Shown in pieces: positions 9,655 through 20,428 of a stretch of DNA of 64,000 bases. Position 1 is the stretch's first letter. Each line of letters opens with the position of its first letter. Below the pieces are notes generated by a model. It saw only the letters and a program-made list of their open reading frames with translations. It was not told where the DNA came from and ran no database searches. The stretch lies in NCBI GenBank assembly GCA_030437565.1, contig CP129291.1, positions 2,480,001 to 2,544,000 on the forward strand, given 5' to 3'. The DNA is from Terrilactibacillus sp. S3-3 (GTDB taxonomy: Bacteria > Bacillota > Bacilli > Bacillales > Sporolactobacillaceae). The position numbers and the translations under genes were made by a program.

Positions 9655-11339
9655 TTAATGACTTTCGATATAGGCGTGCGAGAAGTCATATTGAGGGCCG
9701 TACAAAGGCAGTTCAAAGCCTTTGACATAAGATTTTTGTACCCAGGCATGTCCTTCTTGGAACAGCGGTACGATCGGATATTGTGACATCAGCAATTTTT
9801 CGGAGTCTTGTAGATCTTTCCAGCGTTTGCTTAGATTTCCTGTTTCTTGATTAGCGCTGGCGATCAGTTGATCAAACTGCTTGTTTGACCAGCCGGTTGT
9901 ATTTTGCGGGTTGTCAGTCGTCCACATATCCAAATAAGTCATTGGATCTTGATAATCAGGAAGCCAGCCGCTGAAGGCCAAATCAAATTTAAACGATTGA
10001 TTCAGTTTCAAATAGTTTGCCCAAGGTTGTTGGTTAATCGTGACATTAACACCTTTTAAATTCTTTTCAATTTGGTTGGCGAGATATTCCGACCATTGTT
10101 TGTAGTCACCGCCGTCGGATGTCAGCAATGTGATATTCATTTTGTCGATATGCAGTTCTTTTTTGCTTTCGCCCGCCCAATATTTTTGTGCATCCTTTGC
10201 ATTGCCGGCAGGATAACCGCCCGTCGCAACATCCCGGAAATCTTTGCCGTCCGGACCTTTTGTGAACCCTTTCGGTACAACAAAATTGGAAGGAATCGAG
10301 CCATCATTGAACAGTACTTTAACAAAGCTGTCGCGGTCGATCGCTGCATTCAGTGCTTTGCGCATGTTCAAGTTTTTAAAGTTCTTGTTTGTTTTTTGGT
10401 TAATGTACAGGAAGAACGTTCCCGAGGTTAATGCAGTATGGAATTCTTTCGGATTGCTTTGTTTCATTTGGTTGACGTAGTCGCCATGAGGGACGATGAC
10501 ATCGGCTTTGTTTGTTTTATACAAGTTGACGGATGTGGCGTCTTCTTTTGAAACTTTTGCCGTCACTTTTGTTAATTTAATATTTTTTGCATCCCAATAA
10601 TCTTTATTTTTCACAAAAGTCCAGCTGTTTCCTTTGTTCCAAGCAGACAATTTAAATGGACCATTATAGAGGAGATTGATTGCTTGGCCCTTGAGCGTAA
10701 TTCTTACCTTGTTTTTTCACAAAGTCTTCACGTTGCGGCATGAATTGAGGTTGAGACAAAATGCTGTAGAAAAACGGCGGTACGGGTTGTTCAAAAGTCA
10801 CTTGCAGTGTTTTGCTGTTTAAAGCTTTTACACCAAGTTGTTTGTACTTGCCGTACATTGGGTCTTTTTGGTTTTCAATTTTTGCAGCGTTTTTGATGCC
10901 GGCTGCAGCAAACAAGAAGTTGTAAAGCGGTTTAGCCGCCGGATCGTTTTGACGTTGCCAGCCGTAAACGAAATCTTGCGCTGTCACCGGTTTTCCGTCC
11001 GACCATTTAATGCCGTTGCGGAGCGTGAAAGTAACTGTTTTCTTATCGGCGCTGACCTTTGGCGCTCCCTTGGCCATGTCCCAATAAGACTTATTATTTT
11101 TCATCCTGGTCAATCCTGAATTGATTTCTTCGAAAGTGTTCGCTGAGATAGCATCCGTAATTTGAGTTGATCCAGCGAAGCCATATCGCCTCTTTCAATA
11201 AAAGTCAATTCCTGAGTTTTTGCAAGACTCCCTTTGCCGCTGCTGCTGCTAGTGCTGCCGCTGCCGCATGCTGAAAGCACGAGGCTGAGCGCTAAAAAAC
11301 AAATGAGAGCACCAGCGACCATTTTGCCTTACTTTTCAT
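9655..11339 (-). CDS. oppA: Oligopeptide-binding lipoprotein OppA (three frame breaks)
   Basis: Extracellular solute-binding lipoprotein that captures peptides for the Opp importer. The ATG follows GGGAGGTC. The signal peptide ends in the lipobox LSAC followed by a Gly/Ser linker. SBP_bac_5 family blocks follow (FTLRNGIKWSDGKPVTAQDF, YGWQRQNDP, PFKLSAWNKGNSWTFVKNKDYWD, PDYQDPMTYLDMW). Breaks: a T run at 11294-11299 in the signal peptide, a single-base loss near 11165, and a 4-bp tandem duplication (GATT twice, 10674-10681). Removing the duplication restores PSNLLYNGPFKL. Reconstructed length is about 560 residues. First gene of the opp operon, with its own promoter. Confidence 0.93.
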
Positions 11340-11362
11340 AAAACAATGACCTCCCTTTATAA

Positions 11363-11392
11363 ATTATATTATCTATATTTGATGGACTCCAA
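11363..11392 (-). promoter_or_regulatory. Promoter of oppA
   Basis: Minus-strand -35 TTGGAG and perfect -10 TATAAT with an 18-bp spacer, just ahead of the oppA ribosome site. Confidence 0.6.
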
Positions 11393-11585
11393 CTATTCAG
11401 ACTTTACAGTCTTTACTGTTAAGTCCACCTATAGAGAATATTATACAAGTAATTTTTTCAAAATGCATTTTTTTTTGTCCATAAATTTGATCAATTCGCC
11501 CTTTTTTTACATCTGTCTTATAACCTTTTCGACATGAATTGCCCAAGTTTGCGGCTTCGGTTATGATGATAGTGAGGTGTTCGAG

Positions 11586-11976
11586 ATGAAACTTTTCAAA
11601 GAACATATAGCGCTCTCTTTCGGAGTGGTTTTACTTGCGGAAATCGGCCTCTCTTTCGCTGGGGTACTGCTATCTACCGCCGTTTTTTTCTCTGCTCGCA
11701 TATATCAATATTCTATCGATGGAAAGTCTCATCTTTCTTATGATTGGCTTGATTCTCTTTATTATTCAGGGCGGTTTTTTTGATGCCATTGTGTACAGTT
11801 TTCACCGTTTTTCCCGCACACTCAAAAAAAAAAAACAGCTGATCGATGTTGACGACGAGACGCCGCTGGAAGCGTTAAAAAAGCGTGACGGCTCGCGCTG
11901 GGCCGTCACTTGGCCGCTTATTATTCTCAACCTTCTATTTTTCATTCTTTCGCTTGGCTTATCCGGTCTTTTGTAA
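11586..11976 (+). CDS. Membrane protein, DUF3899-like (frameshifted)
   Basis: Small membrane protein of unknown function. Three hydrophobic stretches (VVLLAEIGLSFAGVLLSTAVFF, FLMIGLILFIIQGGF, PLIILNLLFFILSLGLSG) flank a cytosolic loop with FFDAIVYSFHRFSR and a run of lysines. The layout resembles DUF3899 proteins. The frame changes in a 7-base T run at 11683-11689. The 12-base A run further on is in frame. About 130 residues. It stands alone between oppA (divergent) and repeat copy C. Confidence 0.55.
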
Positions 11977-11995
11977 ATAAGTGGAGAGCTGCACG

Positions 11996-12211
11996 ATAAA
12001 GTGAAACTTCAATCAGCGGAGGCTTTCTTCCATCCCCAACTGATTGTTAGTTGCGGCCCACAGGATGTGGGTCACACAGACGTTGCCACAGGATGTGGCG
12101 CCTTTAGTCAGTGTTCCTAAGATCGGGCTTTTACGGGCAGTTATCTCCCACCTATGCTTCTTCAAATTCATTGAAACCTGAGGTAGGAGTCTTACTGCCC
12201 GTTAATGCGGG
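11996..12211 (-). mobile_element. Omega-RNA-like/PATE-like element, copy C
   Basis: Minus-strand copy next to TGTAT. It has the same nested-hairpin series as the other copies. The terminal hairpin (CAATCAG-CGGAGG against CCCAACTGATTG) has mismatches, whereas the two AGGAT-loop hairpins are perfect. It ends 28 bp before the trpS promoter and, with copy D, forms a direct repeat around trpS. Confidence 0.68.
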
Positions 12212-12239
12212 ATACATTCCGCTCTCCTCCCGCCATGAT

Positions 12240-12268
12240 TTGCATTCATCCGCCATTTTGTATATACT
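12240..12268 (+). promoter_or_regulatory. Promoter of the trpS T-box leader
   Basis: -35 TTGCAT and -10 TATACT with a 17-bp spacer, directly upstream of the T-box leader. Confidence 0.7.
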
Positions 12269-12279
12269 GTTAAAAAATG

Positions 12280-13596
<1,317 letters not shown>

Positions 13597-13621
13597 CCCT
13601 TGGTAAAGCGGGCGGCGATCG

Positions 13622-13835
13622 ATAAGGTGAAACTTCAATCAGTGGTTTTTTTCCATCCCACTGATTGTTAGTTGCGCCCGCCCACAGGATGTGGGTCACA
13701 CAGACGTTGCCACAGGATGTGGCGCCTTTAGTCTGTGTTCCTAAGATCGGGCATTTACGGGCAGTTATCTCCCGCCTATCTTCTACGAACTCATTGAAGC
13801 CTTGAAGCGGGAGTCTTACTGCCCGTTAATGCGGG
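13622..13835 (-). mobile_element. Omega-RNA-like/PATE-like element, copy D
   Basis: Minus-strand copy abutting a perfect TTTAT pentamer. The terminal stem is CAATCAGTGG/CCCACTGATTG. An inserted GCCC before the second hairpin distinguishes it from the other copies. It lies 26 bp past the trpS stop, in the same orientation as copy C on the other side of trpS. Confidence 0.7.
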
Positions 13836-13876
13836 ATAAAGTTCGATTGCTAGATTGATACCTGCTTTCGGAAAGG

Positions 13877-13912
13877 AAAAAAAAAGCGCAAGCATTTGCT
13901 TGCGCTTTTTAT
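13877..13912. terminator. Bidirectional terminator between trpS and yjbA
   Basis: AAAAAGCGCAAGCA and TGCTTGCGCTTTTT form a near-perfect stem flanked by A and T runs, serving both convergent genes. Confidence 0.88.
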
Positions 13913-14658
13913 TTTACCTTTGTGCCATGTTCCAATTCCCAAATTTTTTCAAAGTAAGGTTGTCCCTTGATCATCCGTTCGCATACATCATAGTGTTTCT
14001 TCGACCAGCCTTGGCTTACCCCATCGCATAGCGCCTGCCAAGCCGCATCAAAGGGGAGACGGCGGCTTTCCTTGTACTGCTTTGGAAACCATTCCGTGTA
14101 CCAATAGCGCATCTCTTCTATGTTTTTTGTAGTGTAAAGCTGGTCAAGCGCCATTAACAGAAGCTGCTTTAACTGACGTTCCTTCCGCGTCAGCCCGAGC
14201 ATCCATTCAGGATCCGGAGACATAATATGATACTTTTTTTTTTTTTCATAACCTGCAGGCAGCTGATAGTCCTGCAAATCCATTTTTTCCGCCTTATCGA
14301 GAATCAGCTGTTCCTGTCTTGGAATGAGCCTGCTCTTGCGAATCGGGATGGTGTAGCCTAATGTGTCGACAACGATATGGCGGCTGCCGTCGGTCGCAAT
14401 AAAACAATATTCAATCACTTCCCGCTGATTGTTCTTTCTTATGTAGCTCTGGTTGCGAACATCTTCTAGTAATGCCGGCGGCAAATCTTGCAAATCGTTT
14501 TCGATATAGAGGAACAACGGCGTTCCTATCTTAATCAATGGGACTTGATCAAGCAGTTCGATAAAATCGTGCTTGCGCCACTCGTGAAATTCACAAACAT
14601 TGTAGCCATTTTCTTCACCTTCAAACCAATTGACCCATACATCTCCAATGAGTTCCAT
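13909..14658 (-). CDS. yjbA: YjbA-like conserved protein (UPF0736)
   Basis: Uncharacterised soluble protein conserved in Bacillales beside trpS/opp and fabHF. 249 residues, intact, including an in-frame 13-base T run that encodes four consecutive lysines. The sequence is rich in aromatic and charged residues with no signal peptide or membrane span ([21 protein letters not shown] at the start, [11 protein letters not shown] near the C-terminus). The ATG follows AAGGGG. Identification rests on remembered similarity to B. subtilis YjbA and on identical gene context; no biochemical role is known. Confidence 0.8.
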   Translation of the reverse strand: MELIGDVWVNWFEGEENGYNVCEFHEWRKHDFIELLDQVPLIKIGTPLFLYIENDLQDLPPALLEDVRNQSYIRKNNQREVIEYCFIATDGSRHIVVDTLGYTIPIRKSRLIPRQEQLILDKAEKMDLQDYQLPAGYEKKKKYHIMSPDPEWMLGLTRKERQLKQLLLMALDQLYTTKNIEEMRYWYTEWFPKQYKESRRLPFDAAWQALCDGVSQGWSKKHYDVCERMIKGQPYFEKIWELEHGTKVK

Positions 14659-14753
14659 GATGTGTCCCCTTTTCTTTGATTATTTGAAAAACAGTATGGT
14701 CAGAGATGAGTGAATTTATTCTAGCTGGCGCAATATTTTTAGCGGCATGGCCG

Positions 14754-14960
14754 CTATTTCCGAAATGGCAAATAGATGCTGAAGAAGATGAGCAGCAGGC
14801 CGCCGAAAAACAAATACGTCTCCCAGCGATCAATAATAAAGACGAGATACTGATCAAAGCCGTGGCCAACCAAAATGAGATTCATATAAGCAATCATCGT
14901 GACACCGCCGATCACGGAAAATCCAAAACCGATAAACATTAAAAAAATTCGAAACAGCAA
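14754..14960 (-). CDS. Small two-span membrane protein
   Basis: 68 residues starting at TTG, 8 bp behind GAGGA. Two hydrophobic spans (IFLMFIGFGFSVIGGVTMIAY and LFFGGLLLIFFSIYL) are joined by a loop with HGFDQYLVFIIDRWE. No family is recognised with certainty; small membrane ORFs occur here in Bacillus. It precedes yjbA on the same strand and may be cotranscribed. Confidence 0.55.
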   Translation of the reverse strand: MLFRIFLMFIGFGFSVIGGVTMIAYMNLILVGHGFDQYLVFIIDRWETYLFFGGLLLIFFSIYLPFRK

Positions 14961-15123
14961 GGTTCATTCCTCGCAATCCGCCTCACCCAGGCTTAGATAA
15001 TTTGCTTGTCCTACTCATATTTATGATAGACAACAAGTGAATATGCTGCTCTCAACACAGCCAAAGCCGAATGTAATGAACACCGAATATGGTTTTAGCG
15101 ATACTGAGGCTTAACCGCCGAGC

Positions 15124-15495
15124 TGAGTCCGCCCCATTTGAGTGAAAGTCGCCCCATTTTAGACTGGAGTCGCCCCATGAGTAAAAGTCGCCCCATTTTA
15201 GATTGGAGTCGCTCCATTTGAGTGAAAGTCGCCCCATTTTAGACTGGAGTCGCCCCATTTGAGTAAAAGTCGCCCCATTTGAGATTGGAGTCGCTCCATT
15301 TGAGTGAAAGTCGCCCCATTTTAAGTTGGAGTCGCCCCATTTGAGTGAAAGTCGCCCCATTTTAAGTTGGAGTCGCCCCATTTGAGTAAAAGTCGCCCCA
15401 TTTTAGACTGGAGTCGCTCCATTTGAGTGAAAGTCGCTCCATTTTGAGCTGAAGTCGCCCCATTTTAAACTGAATTCACTCCATTTAGGGTGGAA
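15124..15495. repeat. Tandem array of alternating 20- and 21-bp units (41-bp higher-order period)
   Basis: About eighteen units, each opening with GTCGCCCCATTT or its GTCGCTCC variant, alternate between an A form ending GAGTGAAA (20 bp) and a B form ending TAGACTGGA or TAAGTTGGA (21 bp). One unit is shortened to 18 bp. The units drift toward the right end. There are no unique spacers, so it is not CRISPR. The 41-bp period is not a multiple of three and the frame rotates, so translated WGDF-like peptides are unlikely to be selected. It lies between the small membrane gene and fabF. Confidence 0.9.
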
Positions 15496-15928
15496 ATCCC
15501 CTTCCCGACGTCAGCCTATTATTAAAACTTGCCGGTCAAATGTCGGTCGATATCGCCGAACCTCGGTGCTTTTCGGCCGCCCGTCAGCGGCAGGCAAAAC
15601 GGGCAGAAACCGCCCCGACCGATCAGCCTGCCCGCGGGCATCCATACCGGCCAACAGCAGGCCAAAACAGACAGAATAGCGGTTTAAACATTAACAGTTA
15701 AAAAATACGGAGGGCCATTTTATGCGCCGATAAGCCGTATGGATAGTCGAAGTCCGGTTTCTTTCACCGAATTATCGAAAGAACCCTTAAATATCAAAAA
15801 GCGCCGGGATAGCCCCCTGCGCTCTTCGGTTTAACCTGTTAACTTGTTTAGTCACACATTTTATAAAAGGAAAATGGCAAAGATACCGGGACTCTGATCG
15901 CAAAAGGCCCCAGTATCAAAAGCCCTTC
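15496..15928. other. Intergenic stretch downstream of fabF
   Basis: No gene is seen. A GC-rich block (15540-15670) is followed by AT-richer sequence with several weak hairpins, e.g. AGCGC/GCGCT near 15803-15825. GATACTGGGG/CCCGGTATC at about 15878-15918 on the minus strand may end fabF transcription. Confidence 0.5.
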
Positions 15929-17171
15929 TTATTCACCATCGTATTTTTTAAACACTAATGTCGCATTGTGTCCGCCAAAACCGAAAGAATTGGTCATAGA
16001 CACATTGACAGTTCTTTTTCTTGCTCCCTCAGTGACATAATCAAGGTCGCACTCTTCATCCGGTGTTTCATAGTTAATTGTCGGCGGAACGATCCCGTCT
16101 GTAATCGATTTAATCGAAAAAATGGCTTCAATGCCGCCGGAAGCGCCAAGCAAATGGCCCGTCATCGATTTTGTGAGCTGCTGATCGCCAATTTATAAGC
16201 ATGATCACCAAATACTTTCTTGACGGCAAGTGTTTCCGTGGAATCATTCACTTGCGTGCTGGTGCCGTGAGCATTGATATAATCCACTTGATCCGTGCCG
16301 AGGCCGGCATCATGAAGGGCCTGCTTCATCGAGCGAATCGCCCCGTCTCCATCCGGCGCCGAATGTGTGACGTGGTAAGCATCACCAGTTGCCCCGTAGC
16401 CGACGATTTCCGCATAAATTTTTGCGCCACGTTTTTGCGCCGATTCCAATGATTCAAGCACAAGCACACCGGCTCCTTCTCCCATGACAAAGCCGTCGCG
16501 ATTTTTATCAAACGGGCGGCAAGCCGTTTTCGGATCGGGATTGGTTGTCAACGCTCGCGAGGAGGAAAATCCGGCAAACGCCATATTGGTCAGCGGTGCC
16601 TCTGCGCCGCCGCAAAGAATCGCATCATTGTCACCGCGCTGAATGACTTTAAACGCATCACCGATCGAGTTTGTACGTTTGCGCAGGCCGTTACCGTACA
16701 AGAATTGATCCCTTTCGCACCAAGCTGAATAGAGACTTGGCCGGATGCCATGTCCGGAATCATCATTGGCACGAAAAACGGGCTGACGCGGCGATAGCCT
16801 TTTTCAATCGCTGTCCGCAATTGCTGTTCATATGTTTCCATGCCGCCGATCCCTGATCCAATCCAAACACCAATGCGATCGGCATTGCTGTCATCGATTG
16901 TTAAATTGGCATCGTCAACCGCCATTCTTGCCGCTGCAACGGCATATTGAGCAAAGCGATCCATCCGCTTCACTTCTTTACGATCAATAAAATCAAGCGG
17001 ATCGAAATTTTTCACTTCACCCGCCACTTTGGCATTAAAATCATCCGGATTGACTCTGGTGACAATGTCTATTCCAGAACGTCCGGCAATCACATTTTCC
17101 CATGTTGACGCCACATCATTGCCGAGGGGCGTAACTGCTCCCATTCCTGTTACGACGACTCGTCTGTTCAT
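15929..17171 (-). CDS. fabF: 3-oxoacyl-ACP synthase II (FabF), two frame breaks
   Basis: Elongating condensing enzyme of fatty-acid synthesis, joining malonyl-ACP to acyl-ACP. The N-terminal block [15 protein letters not shown] is followed by the Cys nucleophile in TVTACA, then NAHGTST and GHLLGA with the two catalytic His, and the glycine-rich [10 protein letters not shown]. Breaks lie near 16676, just after the active-site Cys (one G short of reading [10 protein letters not shown]), and near 16170 (before SMTGHLLGA). Neither is a long homopolymer. The start ATG follows AAGGAGAG. The rebuilt 413 residues match the family. It is second in the fabH-fabF operon, and the gene is essential in Bacillus. 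Confidence 0.94.
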
Positions 17172-17191
17172 CTTTCTCAATCTCTCCTTTT

Positions 17192-18130
17192 CTATTTTCC
17201 CCCCCACCGCAGAGTAACAGCGCCCCAGGTTAATCCGCCGCCAAAGCCGACCATGACGATCAGATCACCGTCTTTGATCACGCCGTTTTCGACTGAATCC
17301 GCCAAAGCAAGCGGTATGGAGGAAGAGGATGTATTCCCATATTTTTGAATGGTTTTAATCATCTTTTCTTCCGGAATGTCCAGACGTTCCCTTGAGGCTT
17401 CCATAATGCGGATATTCGCTTGATGGGGAATCAAATAATCAATATCTTCTTTGGTAAGACCCGCCTTTTCAACAACACTCGCAGCGGACTCTCCCATTTG
17501 CCGAACGGCGAACTTAAAGACTTCCCGACCGTTCATCTTTATGATTTCCTTATCCTGGTAAAGGTTTTTGCCGCCGCTGCCGTCAGCGCCAAGCTCAAAC
17601 GACAGGATCCCATTTCCTTCTGAAACAGGGCCCATAACCGCCGCTGCGGCACCGTCGCCGAACAGAACAGCTGTCGAGCGATCATCCCAATTCGTAATTT
17701 TTGAAAGTTTTTCAACACCAACAACAAGGACATGTTTATAAGCATTAGAATCAATAAATTGTTTGGCCGTGACCATACCGTACATGAATCCCGCGCAGGC
17801 GGCACTGATGTCCATCGCCGCCGAACCCCTGGCGCCGAGCCGATCCTGAATCATGCAGGCAACCGAAGGAAACGGCTGATCCGGGGTGACCGTAGCAACT
17901 AAAATTAAGTCGATATCTTTAGGAGTAAGGCCGGCATTTTTAATCGCCCGTTCACTGGCAAAGTAAGCCATATCCGACGTATCGGTTTGATCATCCGCGA
18001 TTCGCCTTTCCTCAATCCCAGTTCTTGTTCTTATCCATTCATCTGAAGTATCCATCATTTTTTCCAGATCAAAATTTGTTAGTATACGTTCAGGAACAAA
18101 CTTGCCTATTCCCAGTACTCCAGCGGCCAT
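17192..18130 (-). CDS. fabH: 3-oxoacyl-ACP synthase III (FabH)
   Basis: Initiating condensing enzyme: acyl-CoA plus malonyl-ACP. Intact, 312 residues from the ATG 8 bp behind AGAGGAG. Catalytic triad: Cys112 in [10 protein letters not shown], His in [10 protein letters not shown] and Asn in YGNTSSSS. The terminal [10 protein letters not shown] block is standard. It lies 20 bp upstream of fabF and downstream of a FapR-type operator, so it should respond to malonyl-CoA. Its intactness contrasts with the broken fabF next door. Confidence 0.96.
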   Translation of the reverse strand: MAAGVLGIGKFVPERILTNFDLEKMMDTSDEWIRTRTGIEERRIADDQTDTSDMAYFASERAIKNAGLTPKDIDLILVATVTPDQPFPSVACMIQDRLGARGSAAMDISAACAGFMYGMVTAKQFIDSNAYKHVLVVGVEKLSKITNWDDRSTAVLFGDGAAAAVMGPVSEGNGILSFELGADGSGGKNLYQDKEIIKMNGREVFKFAVRQMGESAASVVEKAGLTKEDIDYLIPHQANIRIMEASRERLDIPEEKMIKTIQKYGNTSSSSIPLALADSVENGVIKDGDLIVMVGFGGGLTWGAVTLRWGGK

Positions 18131-18163
18131 TTTCAAAACTCCTCTCAAGACTTATAAGCATAT

Positions 18164-18181
18164 ATTATGACTTGGTACTAA
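18164..18181 (-). promoter_or_regulatory. FapR operator of fabH-fabF
   Basis: The minus strand reads TTAGTACCAAGTCATAAT, very close to the FapR consensus TTAGTACCTRGTCTTAAT, an imperfect palindrome. It begins at the -10 box and covers the start region, so FapR bound without malonyl-CoA would block initiation. No fapR gene is in the window. Confidence 0.85.
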
Positions 18182-18208
18182 TATAATACCAAATTTCAAA
18201 TTTGTCCA
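18180..18208 (-). promoter_or_regulatory. Promoter of fabH
   Basis: -35 TGGACA and -10 TATATT with exactly 17 bp between them on the minus strand; the -10 overlaps the FapR operator. Confidence 0.75.
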
Positions 18209-18249
18209 TTGAGATTTATTTTTTTCCCATAAACTGGGCCGCAAAGGCG

Positions 18250-18480
18250 GAGAAGATAGCTACATAACGCCCTCTCCCTTTTAGGGACAATCGTTGCTAT
18301 CGTCCAACACCAATTCAAAAAAATAACATAGGGTATATTAAGGATTACTGGTTAAAGACGCGACGTCCTGTCGCAACACCAGTTATTGCACGTTCTGTGA
18401 GGCACGGACAAACGGCAATATCCAAAAATCTTCCGATAAACAGCAGAAAACATCATGTCTGTCTTAATATGCATCTGTCC
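18250..18480 (+). ncRNA. Divergent sixth copy of the structured element (copy F)
   Basis: The plus strand repeats the architecture of copy B with different bases. GATAGC/GCTATC enclose nested AACG/CGTT and CCCT/AGGG stems. ATTAAGG follows in place of CTTAGG. Then ACTGGT/ACCAGT enclose GCGAC-GTCCT-GTCGC, replacing CACAGAC/GTCTGTG around GCCAC-ATCCT-GTGGC. A weaker CACG/TGTG hairpin follows. The invariant strings are TAAAG, TCCTGT and GCAAC. Paired bases changed on both sides, which is what a conserved RNA structure predicts. The ends are not defined and no TTTAT border is obvious. Confidence 0.5.
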
Positions 18481-18550
18481 ATAGCAGATATCCCCATTTT
18501 CATCCGAGTCCGCACAGTTTGTGCACCAACCTAAAAAGGAGGTTATTGAA

Positions 18551-18861
18551 ATGGCTCAATCTGAGAGAAACCCGCAGGATAACAGGTACGATCCTTTTAC
18601 CCATATGATGTTCGGCTCTTATCTTCCGCCGGCCGGACCGCCGCCCCAAGAATCTTATCAAACCGGCGAATCATATACAAGCGAACGCCAAATCAAAGTC
18701 AGCCTGCTCCTGGGTTTATGCAGCACTTCTTAGATAAAGAGGGGAACATTGATTTCAACAAAATGATGACCAGTGCGGATCAATTAATGCAAGTCATCAA
18801 CAAAACGGCACCGATGGTTAAACAACTGTCGCCATTACTTAACTTCTTCAAAAAAAAATAA
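18551..18861 (+). CDS. YppG-like spore coat protein (frameshifted)
   Basis: Small protein with a Pro/Gly/Ser/Gln-rich N-terminal half (FGSYLPPAGPPPQESYQTGE) and a conserved-looking C-terminal half with FMQHFLDKEGNIDFNKMM, QLMQVINKTAPMVKQLSPLL and a Lys tail. The layout matches YppG-family proteins, one of which is annotated as a spore coat component in B. subtilis. The ATG lies behind AAAAGGAGG. The frame shifts near 18690-18692, where one A is surplus. About 103 residues. Monocistronic, followed by a terminator. The family call comes from pattern memory. Confidence 0.6.
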
Positions 18862-18868
18862 ACGACCG

Positions 18869-18897
18869 GCAAGCATGCCATTTGGCATGCTTTTTTA
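18869..18897 (+). terminator. Terminator of the yppG-like gene
   Basis: AAGCATGCCA/TGGCATGCTT stem with a TT loop, followed by TTTTTT. Confidence 0.88.
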
Positions 18898-19096
18898 ATA
18901 TTAAGGCAAGATGAAGATTTTCATCAGATAAAAAGCGAACTAGCGGGCAGACTCGCTCGCTCTTTAAGAGGCACATTGCACACATAAAAGCCGGTTTCAG
19001 GCTGCTTTGGCTGTTCGATCGATACGAACCGGAACAATCTTTTAAGCCAGCCCCTTGAAATTTACAGTGACCCCAAAAAATCCATTTTCTTAAATA

Positions 19097-19863
19097 TTAC
19101 ATACCCGATATTTTACTGAAACTTTCTCCGAGGAAGGCTTTGATCTTTTGATTGGAAAAGCGTCCCCCATCTTGTTCATCCTTTTTTGCCAAGTTTGCTG
19201 TCATCGCAAAACTGCAAACTGCAACACTTCAAGCCCCTCATGTTGTATTGAAGCGCTGGCTATTATCAGGCGGGCTGCCTTGCACGTGTCTATTTTTCCA
19301 TAAGCATCCGCCTGTTCTTCGGTACCTTCTCCTTCTGCGCTCAAGGTGCCTAGCCGTAATATGGCCGCTTTCATTTTCAACGAATGCTTTCTTTTCGACA
19401 AAAACTGTTCAATAAAAAAAGTTTCTATGTCGTCTGCCAGCCTCCCCGTTAAAGTATCCGGACGAGGCGGTGTCTCTTCCGTCACCCGGCCGGGAACTTG
19501 TCCATAAACAGCAAGGGACGAAAGGATGATAAAAGAATAGGATTTGTCCTGCGGAAGACAGTCAAAGATGTTTTTTATCCTTTCTTTTATTTGTCCATGC
19601 TCACGCGCACTGGTTTTTATCACATCAACAAAAAAAAAGCCGATCGGCAGGCTCTTCGAAGGGGATGGGCGAATTCCATTCATCACAATGTTGAAACAGT
19701 GCATTTCTTCCCAAAAAAAGGGCCTGTTCCTCCTCTAATAACCGTTCCGAATCATTAACGGCCGAACTGTATGATTGAACACTTATTCCTTCATTCAGCA
19801 GCTGCTCACAAATTTGGAAACCGATTGGCGAAAGTCCGCAAAAAAAACAAGCGACTGTTCCAT
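19097..19863 (-). CDS. NAD(P)-dependent epimerase/dehydratase-like protein (several frame breaks)
   Basis: Atypical extended SDR-type protein. The ATG behind GGGGAGG gives a nucleotide-binding start (CGLSPIGFQICEQLLNEG). A central SFIILSSLAVYG carries the Ser-Tyr substrate-site pattern, ILRLGTLSAEGEG follows, and the end resembles epimerase C-termini (GGRFSNQKIKAFLG). Breaks: an 8-base A run at 19840-19847, one near 19680, a 7-bp tandem duplication (AACTGCA twice, 19210-19223) and an A run near 19180. About 255 residues when rebuilt. The substrate is unknown; the fold is reasonably clear. Confidence 0.6.
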
Positions 19864-20079
19864 GCTAGCCTCCCCTTTGATGACTTGCTATTTTCAAAAA
19901 AGCCGGCTTTCAATTGCTATCCAATGGAAGCTTTCCTGCTTTTCAGCTGATTTATCATTTTTAACGCGGTTCCAAGTGTTTCGCTTTAAATTTCAGCGTT
20001 TACATCCACTTGCGAGTGACATAGATAAAGTATGCGGATTCTTTTCAAAACATGAAACCTTCAGCAAAACAGCCGAAAG

Positions 20080-20108
20080 AAAGCACCCCTTCTGAAAAGG
20101 GATGCTTC
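20080..20108 (-). terminator. Probable terminator of the yitW-like gene
   Basis: Minus-strand AAGCATCCCTT pairs with AAGGGGTGCTT (one G-T/A mismatch), followed by TTCTTTC. Confidence 0.5.
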
Positions 20109-20111
20109 TAT

Positions 20112-20428
20112 TTATGAAATACCGAGAGCTATCCTGGCATATCGGGACATACGTTCCTTCGTCCAAGGCGGATCCCAGACGATATTCACTTCACTTGAAC
20201 ATCTTTAATCTCTTCGATCTCGCTCAGTGCACGTTTCACATCATATTGAAGAGAGGCAGCCAGCGGGCAGCCCATCGCCGTTAATGTCATGGTAATCAGT
20301 GCATTGCCTTCGTCATCAACATCCGCACCGTAAACCAGACCCAGATTAACGATATCCAGACCCAGTTCCGGATCGATGACATTTTCAAGTGCTTCCATCA
20401 TGCGGTCATTCAGGTCGCTTTCAGACAT
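20112..20428 (-). CDS. yitW: DUF59/MIP18-family iron-sulfur assembly factor, YitW-like (frameshifted)
   Basis: Small protein associated with iron-sulfur cluster maturation (SufT/PaaD-like family). DPELGLDIVNLGLVYG and ITMTLTAMGCPLA with its single Cys are the family hallmarks. The C-terminus is cut off by a 5-bp tandem duplication (CACTT twice, 20187-20196). Removing it gives DVQVNIVWDPPWTKERMSRYARIALGI, aligning residue for residue with the YitW end. Total 103 residues. The ATG is behind AAAGGGGATG. Nearby yitU-like and yitT-like genes mirror the B. subtilis yit cluster. Confidence 0.85.

Noticed and set aside
15052-15381. Repeat protein rich in WGDF-like motifs on the minus strand
   Set aside because: It is a translation of the tandem array. 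The 41-bp period shifts the frame at each dimer, there is no ribosome site, and amino-acid periodicity simply follows the DNA repeat.
15124-15495. CRISPR array
   Set aside because: Repeats are contiguous 20/21-bp units with gradual drift and no unique spacers; no cas genes nearby.
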